The notes under the pieces were generated by a model that saw only the letters and a program-made list of their open reading frames with translations, searched no databases and was not told the origin of the DNA. From Micrococcales bacterium (GTDB lineage: Bacteria; Actinomycetota; Actinomycetes; S36-B12; UBA10799): 64,000 nt of DNA. How positions within the stretch are numbered: position 1 is the first letter of the stretch; the number at the start of each line of letters is the position of its first letter. Position numbers and translations under genes: made by a program. Location of the stretch: positions 4,669 to 68,668 of the forward strand of contig JADKAV010000015.1 of assembly GCA_016719135.1 (NCBI GenBank), read 5' to 3'. This document shows, piece by piece, positions 25,181 through 33,032 of this stretch.

Positions 25181-25324
25181 ATGGATTTTCTACTGTGGAT
25201 TCTTGCCGTTGTCCTTGTTGTCGCAGGCATTTTCGCCATCGTGCGTAGTCAGGTGCTCTGGGGTGTTGTGCTGATCGTCGTGGGTCTCATTGTGGGACCC
25301 GGCGGTGTGAGCCTGTTGTCATGA
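25181..25324 (+). CDS. GPGG-motif small membrane protein (47 residues)
   Basis: A 47-residue frame from ATG 25181 to TGA 25322-25324. It is almost entirely hydrophobic: MDFLLWILAVVLVVAGIF, then a short polar turn IVRSQVLWG, then a second membrane segment ending in IVGPGGVSLLS. The two-helix hairpin with a terminal GPGG is the hallmark of a small conserved actinobacterial membrane protein of unknown function. It overlaps nothing on the same strand and lies between the tRNA cluster and the convergent nucleotidyltransferase gene, whose stop is at 25333. Confidence 0.8.
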   Translation: MDFLLWILAVVLVVAGIFAIVRSQVLWGVVLIVVGLIVGPGGVSLLS

Positions 25325-25332
25325 CGCGCCGA

Positions 25333-26118
25333 CTATGGCGGGTCCTGACCCCCCGTCGGCGACGTATGTTGACCGTTTTCGACCTGCTGGTGGACGGCGG
25401 TGCTGCCGCTGTTCCCGCAGGCCGGAAGTGACCGCTCAAGGAGGAGTTGGACCTGCTCGCGCATGGCTTGCGCGGCGGTCGTGGGTAGCAAGCGCATGAT
25501 CGCTCGTGCAGCCTGCGGCGTGCGCTCATACCCCCCCGCCAGTTCCGGCCATTCAACCGAATTGCTCAGTTCGGCCCGGCGAGCGGAGTTGTAGGGGTCG
25601 TCGCCGCCCCGTATTCGTAGTGCATTGGTCAGCGCCTCGCCTTGAACGATCTGCATCGCCGCGAGTCGCTCACCCCGCAACCACCGATGAAGTCCCACGT
25701 ACAGATTCGACAGGACTTCATCCACGAGCCATTGCGCCGAGGGTGGTGGCGACATCGCGGGTGTCAGAAGGCTCACGTCGAAGGCTGGCCTGGCCCACAC
25801 CACCCGGCCGGGGGCGAAAGGAATCCCGGGCAACTCCTCAGGTGTTAAAACGGCGAACTCGTGGTAGATCCCGGCCACCAAGGCCTTGTACCCGTCGCGG
25901 GTGTTCCGGTGCAGCCATTCGATCGGGCCGCCCAACCATGAGACGTCTTCCAGCAGCCGCCGCTTGTCATCGGTGATGACGAAGAAGTCGAGGTCCGAGT
26001 GCTCGTCGAGGCGGTGGACATCACGTCCGACAGATCCGAGAGCCAGCAGAGCCAATGCCGAAGGATCTGACTGCAGTCGCAAGGCCATCTCGTCCAGACG
26101 CTGCAGCAGAGCGTTCAT
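25333..26118 (-). CDS. Nucleotidyltransferase-domain protein
   Basis: Polymerase-beta-like nucleotidyltransferase of 261 residues. The active-site signature is near the N-terminus: LALGSVGRDVHRLD with the metal-binding HSDLDFFVI a few residues later (GS...DxD pattern). The rest is helical (WLVDEVLSNLYVGLHRWL), resembling aminoglycoside-nucleotidyltransferase-like proteins, but I cannot name a substrate and do not claim resistance. The last ~30 residues are low complexity (STAVHQQVENGQHTSP). It starts within the last bases of the upstream M20 gene (overlap 26115-26118), so they are translationally coupled. Confidence 0.78.
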   Translation of the reverse strand: MNALLQRLDEMALRLQSDPSALALLALGSVGRDVHRLDEHSDLDFFVITDDKRRLLEDVSWLGGPIEWLHRNTRDGYKALVAGIYHEFAVLTPEELPGIPFAPGRVVWARPAFDVSLLTPAMSPPPSAQWLVDEVLSNLYVGLHRWLRGERLAAMQIVQGEALTNALRIRGGDDPYNSARRAELSNSVEWPELAGGYERTPQAARAIMRLLPTTAAQAMREQVQLLLERSLPACGNSGSTAVHQQVENGQHTSPTGGQDPP

Positions 26119-27410
26119 GCGTCGCGCAGGAAGCGGTCCAACACCCGCACACCGAACTCCAGCGACGACACCGGCACACGCTCATCGATGCCGTGGAACA
26201 ACGACGTGAAATCCAGATCGGCGGGCAGTTGAAGAGGCGCAAAACCGTAGCAGCGGATCCCCAACAGCGACAAGGCTTTTGCATCGGTGCCACCGGACAG
26301 CGTGTAGGGCACCGGTATCGCGTGCGGATCCTCAGCGCGCAGCGCTGCGGTCATCCCCGCAACCAGGTCCCCATCGAAGGTCGTCTGCAGACTGATGTCC
26401 TTCTCCTGGGGTTCGTAGGTGACCCCCGGCTCGAGCAATGCGTCGAACTGGGCGAAGAAATCCTCTTCGAGTCCGGGGAGGAAACGCGCGTCCACCATGG
26501 CTTGGGCCTCCCCGGGGATCACGTTGCTCTTGTACCCCGCAGACAGCATGGTCGGGTTGGCAGTGTGCCGCATCGTGGCCCCGATCATTCGCGCCGCCGG
26601 GCCGAGCTGTCCGATAACGGCCTCCGGGTCTGATGGGTCGAACGGAACCCCCGCCGCGTCGCAAGCCGCCTCCAAGAACTCCTGCACCGGCGGAGTCAGC
26701 TGAATCGGAAACCGGTGCTCCCCGATCCGGCTGATCGTACGAGCTAACCGGGTCACCGCGTTGTCGTCATGGATCAGCGACCCATGGGCCGCGGTGCCGC
26801 TGGCTTTCAGCCGCAGCCACGCCAACCCCTTCTGTGCGGTTTCGATCATGTAGAGCCGCATGTGATTGGCCAGTTCCACCGAGAAGCCGCCGACTTCGCC
26901 GATTCCTTCGGTCACGCCTTCAAGCAACTCCGGACGGTTCTCCACGACCCAGTGCGCGCCGTGTCGGCCTCCGGCCTCCTCATCGGGCAGGAACAGTAGG
27001 ACGATGTCGCGCCGGGGTTTGATCCCGTGCGACTGCCACTGCTGGACGACCGTGAGGATCATCGCGTCCATGTCCTTCATATCCACGGCGCCTCTACCCC
27101 AGACCATGCCGTCGTGGATCGTGCCCTCGAAAGCGGGCACAGACCAGTCAGCAGCTATCGCGGGGACGACGTCGAGGTGGGCGTGGATCACCAGACCGGG
27201 TGCCTGCGGGTCCTGACCGGGGATGCGGCAGACCACGGCCTGGCGAGTGGCAGAGGTGGTCTGGAAACGCTCAGGTTGCAGACCGGCCCCGCGCAGGAAG
27301 GCCTCCACGTACTCGGCGGCTGATGCCTCCCCTGGGCCGGTGCCGTCGCCGTAGTTCGAGGTGTCCAAGCTGATCAGCTCGGAGCAGATGGTCGCCACGT
27401 CGGAGGTCAT
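26115..27410 (-). CDS. M20 family peptidase (ArgE/DapE/ACY1-like)
   Basis: Zinc-dependent amidohydrolase/peptidase of about 431 residues. Metal and catalytic residues: VIHAHLDVVPA (His and Asp), VWGRGAVDMKDMDA (bridging Asp), LLFLPDEEAGGRHG (catalytic and metal Glu). The C-terminal histidine is near GFAPLQLPADLDF...FHGIDERVPV. It resembles the branch often annotated acetylornithine deacetylase/succinyl-diaminopimelate desuccinylase-like, but neighbours give no pathway. ATG 27410 (MTSDVATIC) is preferred; the frame is open upstream to 27473 but that part would collide with the divergent thpR start. Distinct from the M20 enzyme at 19875. Confidence 0.9.
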   Translation of the reverse strand: MTSDVATICSELISLDTSNYGDGTGPGEASAAEYVEAFLRGAGLQPERFQTTSATRQAVVCRIPGQDPQAPGLVIHAHLDVVPAIAADWSVPAFEGTIHDGMVWGRGAVDMKDMDAMILTVVQQWQSHGIKPRRDIVLLFLPDEEAGGRHGAHWVVENRPELLEGVTEGIGEVGGFSVELANHMRLYMIETAQKGLAWLRLKASGTAAHGSLIHDDNAVTRLARTISRIGEHRFPIQLTPPVQEFLEAACDAAGVPFDPSDPEAVIGQLGPAARMIGATMRHTANPTMLSAGYKSNVIPGEAQAMVDARFLPGLEEDFFAQFDALLEPGVTYEPQEKDISLQTTFDGDLVAGMTAALRAEDPHAIPVPYTLSGGTDAKALSLLGIRCYGFAPLQLPADLDFTSLFHGIDERVPVSSLEFGVRVLDRFLRDA

Positions 27411-27471
27411 GGGATCACTGTGCCACGGATCGGCCTGGTCGGGGACCGGGTCGATGGGCCACAGTGACAGC

Positions 27472-27999
27472 ATGACCGAGCGTTTGTTCGTGGCACTGTG
27501 GCCCGAGCCACAGGTGGTCGAGGCAGTTCGCCGGCAGCTCGAACCGATTCAAGATCGATACCGTGAGTTGCGCTGGCAAACGCCGGACCGTTGGCACCTG
27601 ACCCTTGCCTTCCTGGGTGAGCGCGGACGCGACAAGGAGATGTCGCGCCTGCAGCGAATCGAGCCGCCAACTGTCGGTCCTTTATGCATCTCTGGCAGCG
27701 GGCGATTCGGCCCAGTGTTGTGGCTCGGGATCGACTCCGGCCCCTGGCTTGCCGACCTGGCCGGCGAGGTGCGACGGGTGCATGACGTGCACGACCGACG
27801 CTTCCGGGCGCATCTCACGGTCGCGCGATCGCGCTCGGCTCTCGGGCAGTGCCAACTCACCCGCGCCGTGGTCGATCTGGCGAGCGTGCGCTCCCCCACA
27901 TGGACCCCTTCCGAATTGGTGCTCGTCGCCTCGACGATCGGCCCTGCGGCTTCGTACCGGGCCCTTTCGGCTTCTGCGCTGACTGGTGACAGGCCGTGA
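27472..27999 (+). CDS. thpR: RNA 2',3'-cyclic phosphodiesterase
   Basis: 2H-phosphoesterase of about 175 residues, acting on 2',3'-cyclic ends of RNA (also described as 2'-5' RNA ligase). It begins with the family sequence ERLFVALWPEPQVVEAV and has the two catalytic H-x-T motifs, HLTLAFLG and HLTVARSR. Size is normal. ATG 27472 is chosen because it opens exactly at the conserved start; an upstream in-frame ATG at 27361 would run antisense into the M20 gene. It lies 30 bp before tRNA-Leu. Confidence 0.92.
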   Translation: MTERLFVALWPEPQVVEAVRRQLEPIQDRYRELRWQTPDRWHLTLAFLGERGRDKEMSRLQRIEPPTVGPLCISGSGRFGPVLWLGIDSGPWLADLAGEVRRVHDVHDRRFRAHLTVARSRSALGQCQLTRAVVDLASVRSPTWTPSELVLVASTIGPAASYRALSASALTGDRP

Positions 28000-28029
28000 C
28001 GGGCGCTTGATACTCTTGAACCCCAACCG

Positions 28030-28116
28030 GTCCGGGTGGCGGAATAGGCAGACGCGCTAGCTTGAGGTGCTAGTGCCCGTAACAGGGCGTGGGGGTTCAA
28101 ATCCCCTCGGACACCA
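28030..28116 (+). tRNA. tRNA-Leu (anticodon GAG)
   Basis: Class II tRNA of 87 bases with encoded CCA. Acceptor GTCCGGG pairs with CTCGGAC (one G-U), anticodon stem CTAGC/GCTAG around TTGAGGT (GAG), long variable arm TGCCCGTAACAGGGCGT, T-arm GGGGGTTCAAATCCCCT. No integrase or attachment-site duplication is visible beside it. Confidence 0.97.
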
Positions 28117-28163
28117 GTTTTTCTCTCGACGGCGCGACTGCCGGAGCCACAATTTGCGAAATA

Positions 28164-28218
28164 GCCCGTTAGTTGCCAAATGGCCGGCAAACTACGGGTC
28201 ATTTGGTAACTAACGGGC
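28164..28218. repeat. Single hairpin of the GTTGCCAAATG family
   Basis: GCCCGTTAGTTGCCAAATGGCC (28164-28185) pairs with 28197-28218 at 20 of 22 positions around an 11-base loop; both mismatches are G-T, so an RNA hairpin would be complete. The left arm matches the arm of the 71-bp tandem units at 7537-7748 at 20 of 22 positions. It sits about 50 bp after tRNA-Leu. The rest of the gap to 28459 shows no gene. Confidence 0.8.
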
Positions 28219-28459
28219 CGTTTCACAATCTCGATGTCGATTGGGTCAGCCATTCCTAGAGGGACCAGATCCTTCACCCAAAGGCCCGTCCAAGGCAGCT
28301 CTGATCAGTGCGGTGATAGTTGCGACGACGACGTCCGGGCAGCCGACCCGAGGCAGCCCGGCTCGAAGCGAGGTGTCCAACCTGGGGTGTTGTGCACAAT
28401 CCGTTGCCTCGGTTGTGGCACTTCTGACTGGTGCGTATCGCGCGGGTACCAGGGCGGGA

Positions 28460-29575
28460 TCAGAAGTTCGAGGACGTGATGGAACTCCGCGGGCTAGCCG
28501 CGAGCGTGAAGCCCAGCCACACAACGGCGATCACGATCGTGGTGGGGGTGGACTGAGAATCCACGATCCAAGCGCCCACCGCGACTGCGATGAGGGCCAC
28601 GGCGCCTGACGCCTTGATCGGCAAGCGATGGTCGTCTGCGACCCAAGCCATGACGGCCAGACTGACAGCCACCAGGGCCGCCGGACCGGTGAGCAGGGCG
28701 GCCACGCTGGCCGAGTCGTTGAGCAAGTCGGAACCGACGACCGCCAGGCTCAAGCCGACTGCCAGTCCGAGCAGAGCGACGTGGAAGGGCAGATGGGCTG
28801 TTACCCATGCCATTCGCGCGCGGCCCTCAAGCCGCTTCACGGTGGCGGGCCCGATGAAGTAGGCCCACCACGTCGTGGTGAGTATCACGAAGACCGTGAC
28901 CAATGCGATCACCCGAACCGACCACACCGAGTCTGCGCCGGTTCTCAAGACAAGTTTGACCAGAGTCTCGCCCACGATGATCAGGGTCAGCTCGCCAAGC
29001 CGGTGCGTGAGAGCAGTCATCTCAACTTCGGGGTCGCGAACCGCCGGGACGATGGCAGCCGCCAAGGCGACGATGGCGATGACCCACACCACCACATCCG
29101 CAGCAGGAGGAAGAACCAACGAACTGATCAGCATGATTACCGAAACGCCAACCAGTTTTGGCACGGCTGAGGGAAGGTGTACATCGAAGCGCTTGGATCG
29201 CAGCGCCAGGGCCAGGCAGCCGCACAGCAAAGCTGCGAGCAGGACGACGAACAGGCCGGCTCTGTCGAACTCGGTCTCGTCGGCTGCGACAGACAGAAGC
29301 AGCACAACCCCCATCTGAGAAACGAGCAAAACCACGGTGCCTGTGGTGAAAATGCGCAGCCGGGTCGTGAACGCAGCGGTGGAGGCATTCGTCAACACCC
29401 AGGCGCACCCGAGCACCGCGTAGACCGTCAGGAACCAGATCCCACCGACCACTGTGTGGTTGTAGGCATAGGAGCCGGTGATGGCGATGATCCCCGCGGC
29501 GAATGCCAGGTCGAAGAAAAGGTCCACCCAGTTGGCAGCGGGCCACTGGACTCTGCCCTCTGCCTGCGCGCCCAC
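28460..29575 (-). CDS. ltrA: Low temperature requirement protein A family membrane protein
   Basis: Polytopic membrane protein of 371 residues, LtrA family. The N-terminus has the family signature NWVDLFFDLAFAAGIIAI, and the middle has the second conserved block HRLGELTLIIVGETLVK. About ten hydrophobic segments span the rest. LtrA was named from a cold-growth phenotype in Listeria; the molecular activity is not established. Start is GTG at 29575. The gene stands alone: 139 bp separate it from the DUF1576 gene upstream and a hairpin-bearing gap lies downstream. Confidence 0.88.
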   Translation of the reverse strand: MGAQAEGRVQWPAANWVDLFFDLAFAAGIIAITGSYAYNHTVVGGIWFLTVYAVLGCAWVLTNASTAAFTTRLRIFTTGTVVLLVSQMGVVLLLSVAADETEFDRAGLFVVLLAALLCGCLALALRSKRFDVHLPSAVPKLVGVSVIMLISSLVLPPAADVVVWVIAIVALAAAIVPAVRDPEVEMTALTHRLGELTLIIVGETLVKLVLRTGADSVWSVRVIALVTVFVILTTTWWAYFIGPATVKRLEGRARMAWVTAHLPFHVALLGLAVGLSLAVVGSDLLNDSASVAALLTGPAALVAVSLAVMAWVADDHRLPIKASGAVALIAVAVGAWIVDSQSTPTTIVIAVVWLGFTLAASPRSSITSSNF

Positions 29576-29713
29576 TCAGGCGACGATAGCCGCCGCTGAT
29601 CCGGCATGCCCGTTTCGAGAGCTCGCCCTATCGATGACGCCGCGCCGCCGTCACTGTAGGGACCCTGCGTCTTGGTGTGAGTAATGCTGGGCTGCTCCAC
29701 GCCTCCTCGGCGT

Positions 29714-31072
29714 CTACCGATCCGTGGCGGCTTCCGCGGCCGCTTTCTCCATCGCTGCCGTCTCCACTCCCGACTGACCTGGAGGCATCCGGTCGGGCTG
29801 GGTGCGCGATTGGATCGCGATGATCACTGGGACGAGCACCGACGCGACGATTCCGGCTGCGAAACCGTTGTTGTAGAGGTTGAGTCCAGCGTGCAATTGG
29901 CCAACGGTCTGCACCGCGGAAGCGTGGATGAATCCGGCAACGATTCCCCAGTGCCACCCGAAGCGACCCGCGGTGGGCGCCAGCGTCGTGCCGAACAGGG
30001 CCGCGAGCAACAGCATGGGCCCGGCGGGGTCCAGGGGCTTGGCCACGGATGCCAGGAGCACCCCGATCATGACCGGGGTGATGTTCCGGGGATGCTTGCC
30101 GAAGGCCGCGAAGCCCACGATGCTCAGCAGGGCGCCCACCACTGGCCCATTCAGATCACCACCGACCAGCAGGATGTACGTCATCCCGACGATGCCGGAC
30201 AGTGCCATGTTGACCAACGTGGGCCCGATGCCGGCCACCGCGATGAAATCCGTCTGCGCTTGACCGGATAGCCGCAAGAGCTGGCCGACTCCCTTGAAGG
30301 CCTGCCGGTCGAACCATAGGCCCAGCGCGATCATCGAAGCGAAGATGACGGCGAGAAACGGCCCGAGGATGCCTGTATTGCCCGTTGTCCACACAAAGAC
30401 CGGGTCGGGCACGAAGCCGTACGACTTGTACAGCGCTACCACGAGGACGCCGATCAGCCCGGCGGTGAACCCCATGTTGTACAAGCAGAACCCCATGTGT
30501 GCTCGGAACAACTGCGCGGCGGCCGGGGGCAGGATGAATCCGATCAGCAAGCCGGTGACTATGGCCAGAGGGACTGTGACAACCGGGCGCAGCGTTGTGC
30601 TGAACAGGACCTCAGAGACGATGGGCGCCAGCGCCACCCCGAAGAACGCGGTATTGATGTGTGTCGCGAACGGCTCCCTCCTGAAACGGGCATAGAGCCA
30701 GACGCCGACGACTATCGGCCAGACATTCAGCAGATTCTTGCCGAACAGGGCGAAACCCAGCACGAGAAACAGGCATGCGACCGCCGCGCCGGTCATCTTC
30801 GCACCGGACTTGTAATAGAAGAAGCACGCGATGAGGGTGAGCAGTCCCGCGTTGAGGAAAGCCGCACCGATCCCGCCGATGCCGAAGTAGTCGGTGATCA
30901 GCGCATCGCGGGTGGTGAGAATCTCGAAAAGACCTTGGACCGATTCAGAGGGCCCCGAGACGGCGAGACCGAAGACCGCGAACGCAACAGCGTAGCCCGC
31001 GACTATGAGCAGGACACCCTGGTCCGATACCGTCGCGGATCCAGCCGGTGTCTCGCTCGATTCCCGGTTCAT
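29714..31072 (-). CDS. DUF1576 family membrane protein
   Basis: Polytopic membrane protein of 452 residues with about a dozen hydrophobic segments. It has a visible internal duplication: the first half contains HMGFCLYNMGFTAGLIG and the second HAGLNLYNNGFAAGIVAS, and each half also has a glycine-rich FGKNLLN / FGKHPRN element. Such pseudo-symmetry is common in transporters, so a transport role is reasonable inference, but no substrate is known for the family. The C-terminal tail is hydrophilic and cytoplasmic (MPPGQSGVETAAMEKAA). It is transcribed alone; 355 bp of apparently non-coding DNA lie upstream. Confidence 0.85.
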   Translation of the reverse strand: MNRESSETPAGSATVSDQGVLLIVAGYAVAFAVFGLAVSGPSESVQGLFEILTTRDALITDYFGIGGIGAAFLNAGLLTLIACFFYYKSGAKMTGAAVACLFLVLGFALFGKNLLNVWPIVVGVWLYARFRREPFATHINTAFFGVALAPIVSEVLFSTTLRPVVTVPLAIVTGLLIGFILPPAAAQLFRAHMGFCLYNMGFTAGLIGVLVVALYKSYGFVPDPVFVWTTGNTGILGPFLAVIFASMIALGLWFDRQAFKGVGQLLRLSGQAQTDFIAVAGIGPTLVNMALSGIVGMTYILLVGGDLNGPVVGALLSIVGFAAFGKHPRNITPVMIGVLLASVAKPLDPAGPMLLLAALFGTTLAPTAGRFGWHWGIVAGFIHASAVQTVGQLHAGLNLYNNGFAAGIVASVLVPVIIAIQSRTQPDRMPPGQSGVETAAMEKAAAEAATDR

Positions 31073-31427
31073 TGGGGCTCCCTGACTTGTTGTTCAGATC
31101 GTCACATCTGCAGCCATCGGGTCAGACCATGCTGCTTCGGCCTACGGCAGGACACTATCCGCCCGCGACCTGACATTGCTTGAGTAGGAAGCTCTACCCA
31201 CGCCACAAAGGACCGAGCGACCTCCCGGCCGGGGTGGGTCCAGATGTGTCACGTCGTTTGGTCCGCGGGCAACCCTGGCGCCTACGATGCATCCCCCACA
31301 ACTTCGCTCGTAACGTGGGGCCGCCGGATCAAGCGTGAAGACTGCAAGAGCCCAGACCAACGAGGCCGCGCCGGTCGAGGACGCGATTGGGCACCTCAAG
31401 GCCCGGCTCGGAACCGACCGTGCGCAA
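31073..31427. other. Gene-free stretch between DUF1576 and HAD genes
   Basis: No convincing gene, repeat or strong hairpin is seen. A plus-strand frame beginning GTG 31335 has a plausible first 30 codons but then runs antisense through the whole HAD gene, so I do not call it. Confidence 0.5.
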
Positions 31428-32114
31428 TCAGTTCGTGACGCGCACGCCCAACTCATCAAGATGTTCCAACAGATCAGCGGGGTCGGCGTATATCCGGAAG
31501 GCATGGCCCTCGACGAGCTCACTGGCCGCGAAACCACCGGTGAGCAGACCGACGCCAACGGCACGCGCGCGACGAGCCGCAAGCATGTCCCACGTACTGT
31601 CACCGACGACAATGGCCACGGACGGGTCCACCCCCAACGCCTCGGCCCCCGCGAGGAACAGATGCGGATCCGGCTTGGCGAACGGCACGTCATCGCCCGT
31701 CACCACAGGGCAGCGGCCGTCGACGCCCAGCATCTGCAGGACCGGACCGGTCTCCTTCTTCGCCCCACTGGTGGCGATGCCCCACGCGAGCCCCAGTTCA
31801 TCGAGCCGGTCCAACAACTCCCGGGCACCGGGCAATGGCTGCACCGAGTCGGACAATTGCGCGTAATAGTGGCCGTGTCGCTGCGTCAATTGTTCATGTT
31901 CCTCGTCGGTGAGCCGATGTCCCGACTCCCGCAGAACCGCCGCCGCCAGCAGGTCCGACCCCATCCCGATGCGACGGTGGACACGCCAGATCGGAATCGT
32001 GATGTCGAACTCCTCCAGGGCGCGCTGCCAGGCGAAGACGTGTTGGTAGACGGAATCCACCAGGGTTCCATCGAGGTCGAATACGAATGCCGGATCCGGG
32101 GGCGGTGTGAACAT
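31428..32114 (-). CDS. HAD-superfamily hydrolase (phosphoglycolate-phosphatase-like)
   Basis: HAD subfamily IA phosphatase of about 228 residues. All four motifs are present: FVFDLDGTLVDS (nucleophile and acid Asp), ATSGAKKE (motif II Ser), AKPDPHLFL (motif III Lys) and VVGDSTWDMLAARRA (motif IV Asp pair). A helical cap follows motif I. The substrate is likely a small sugar phosphate or phosphoglycolate, but specificity cannot be read. Start is uncertain: ATG 32114 (MFTPPPDPAF) opens right before motif I, while GTG 32150 would add 12 residues; neither has a clear ribosome-binding site. Confidence 0.88.
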   Translation of the reverse strand: MFTPPPDPAFVFDLDGTLVDSVYQHVFAWQRALEEFDITIPIWRVHRRIGMGSDLLAAAVLRESGHRLTDEEHEQLTQRHGHYYAQLSDSVQPLPGARELLDRLDELGLAWGIATSGAKKETGPVLQMLGVDGRCPVVTGDDVPFAKPDPHLFLAGAEALGVDPSVAIVVGDSTWDMLAARRARAVGVGLLTGGFAASELVEGHAFRIYADPADLLEHLDELGVRVTN

Positions 32115-32176
32115 CCTGATCTTTACCCCGTCTCGGCCGCGGTAACCCACACAACGCTTGCTGGGTGTCGGACCGC

Positions 32177-32886
32177 TCAGCCCCCGAAAACCTCAATCGC
32201 GACTGCGGCAGCAACCCCAGCCTGCTCGCCGGTCTGCTCGCACATGGCCCGGACGAACTCCGGATCGGCCATCGGATGGTCGCCCAACCCTTTCAGGTAT
32301 GCGTCGTGGGCGGCCAGTGACTCGACAGCGAGGTCGAGGTAGCCGGTCACATCAACGGCGTGGTGTGCCTGCGGAGAACCTGAAACCAGGGTGCGCTTCA
32401 CGGGGTGAGGGTCAAGATCCGCGGTCGGGAAGATCCAGCGGTTGCCGGCGTCTGCGGCCGCGTCAGGCCCGCTTCGCCGACCGCGCGGTGGTCAGCACTG
32501 TTGCGACTACCGGGAAATCCCCAGTTGTCGCGGTGGTTGAACAACAACAGGGTGTCGGGCCGGTGCCGCCGAATGGCCAGGGCCAGGTCTTCGCGCAGTG
32601 CAAGGCCATATTCGACAGTGCCGTCCGGGTGGTCCAAGAACTCCACCGACGACACGCCTACGACGGCTGCACTGGCTCGCTGCTCCCGCTCCCGGACAGG
32701 AGCGGCCTGCGCGGGCGCCATCCCATCGATTCCCGCCTCACCGCGTGTCACCAGCAAGTAGCTCACGCGGCTTCCCGCGGACGTCCATTTCGCGACAGCA
32801 GCGGCGGCCCCGTACTCCAGGTCGTCGGGGTGGGCCACGATCGCCAAGACCGTGCCGGGGTCTTCGTCCCACAGTTCAAGTGCCAT
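32177..32886 (-). pseudogene. PIG-L family deacetylase, split by a one-base deletion
   Basis: LmbE/PIG-L zinc deacetylase, about 236 residues when repaired. The first part (ATG 32886) has IVAHPDDLEYGAAAAVAKW, the zinc-binding AHPDD motif, and VEFLDHPDGTVEY and NHRDNWGFPGSRNSADHRAV. The frame then breaks after GEAGL. Adding one G near 32462-32468 (plus strand GTCAGG) continues smoothly as DAAADAGNRWIFPTADLD and joins the second part, which has HHAVDVTGYLDLAVESLAAH to the stop at 32177. Members deacetylate N-acetylglucosamine-type sugars, including in mycothiol synthesis, but the true mycothiol enzyme is longer. The lesion is probably a sequence error or recent mutation. Confidence 0.85.
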
Positions 32887-33032
32887 GGGTTTCAATGTAG
32901 TGCTGCCCGGCAACCCTGGGTTCCGTTCAGGCGACGGACAACTGCTCTGCATGCCGGAGAGCAACCCGCCCTGGCGTGACATATTCTGCTCAACGCCTCA
33001 CCAGAAGATCGGCATGCTAGAGAGAAGGCACG

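Noticed and set aside
25333..26118. Aminoglycoside resistance gene
   Set aside because: It has a nucleotidyltransferase active site, but nothing in the sequence identifies an aminoglycoside substrate, so only the fold is claimed.
28030..28116. tRNA-Leu as an integration site for a genomic island
   Set aside because: No integrase, no direct repeat of the tRNA 3' end and ordinary genes follow.
30497..31183. 228-codon plus-strand frame
   Set aside because: Antisense to the DUF1576 membrane protein; composition is typical of a mirror frame.
31335..32342. 335-codon plus-strand frame
   Set aside because: After about 30 codons it is antisense to the HAD hydrolase, which has all four motifs; no recognisable protein.
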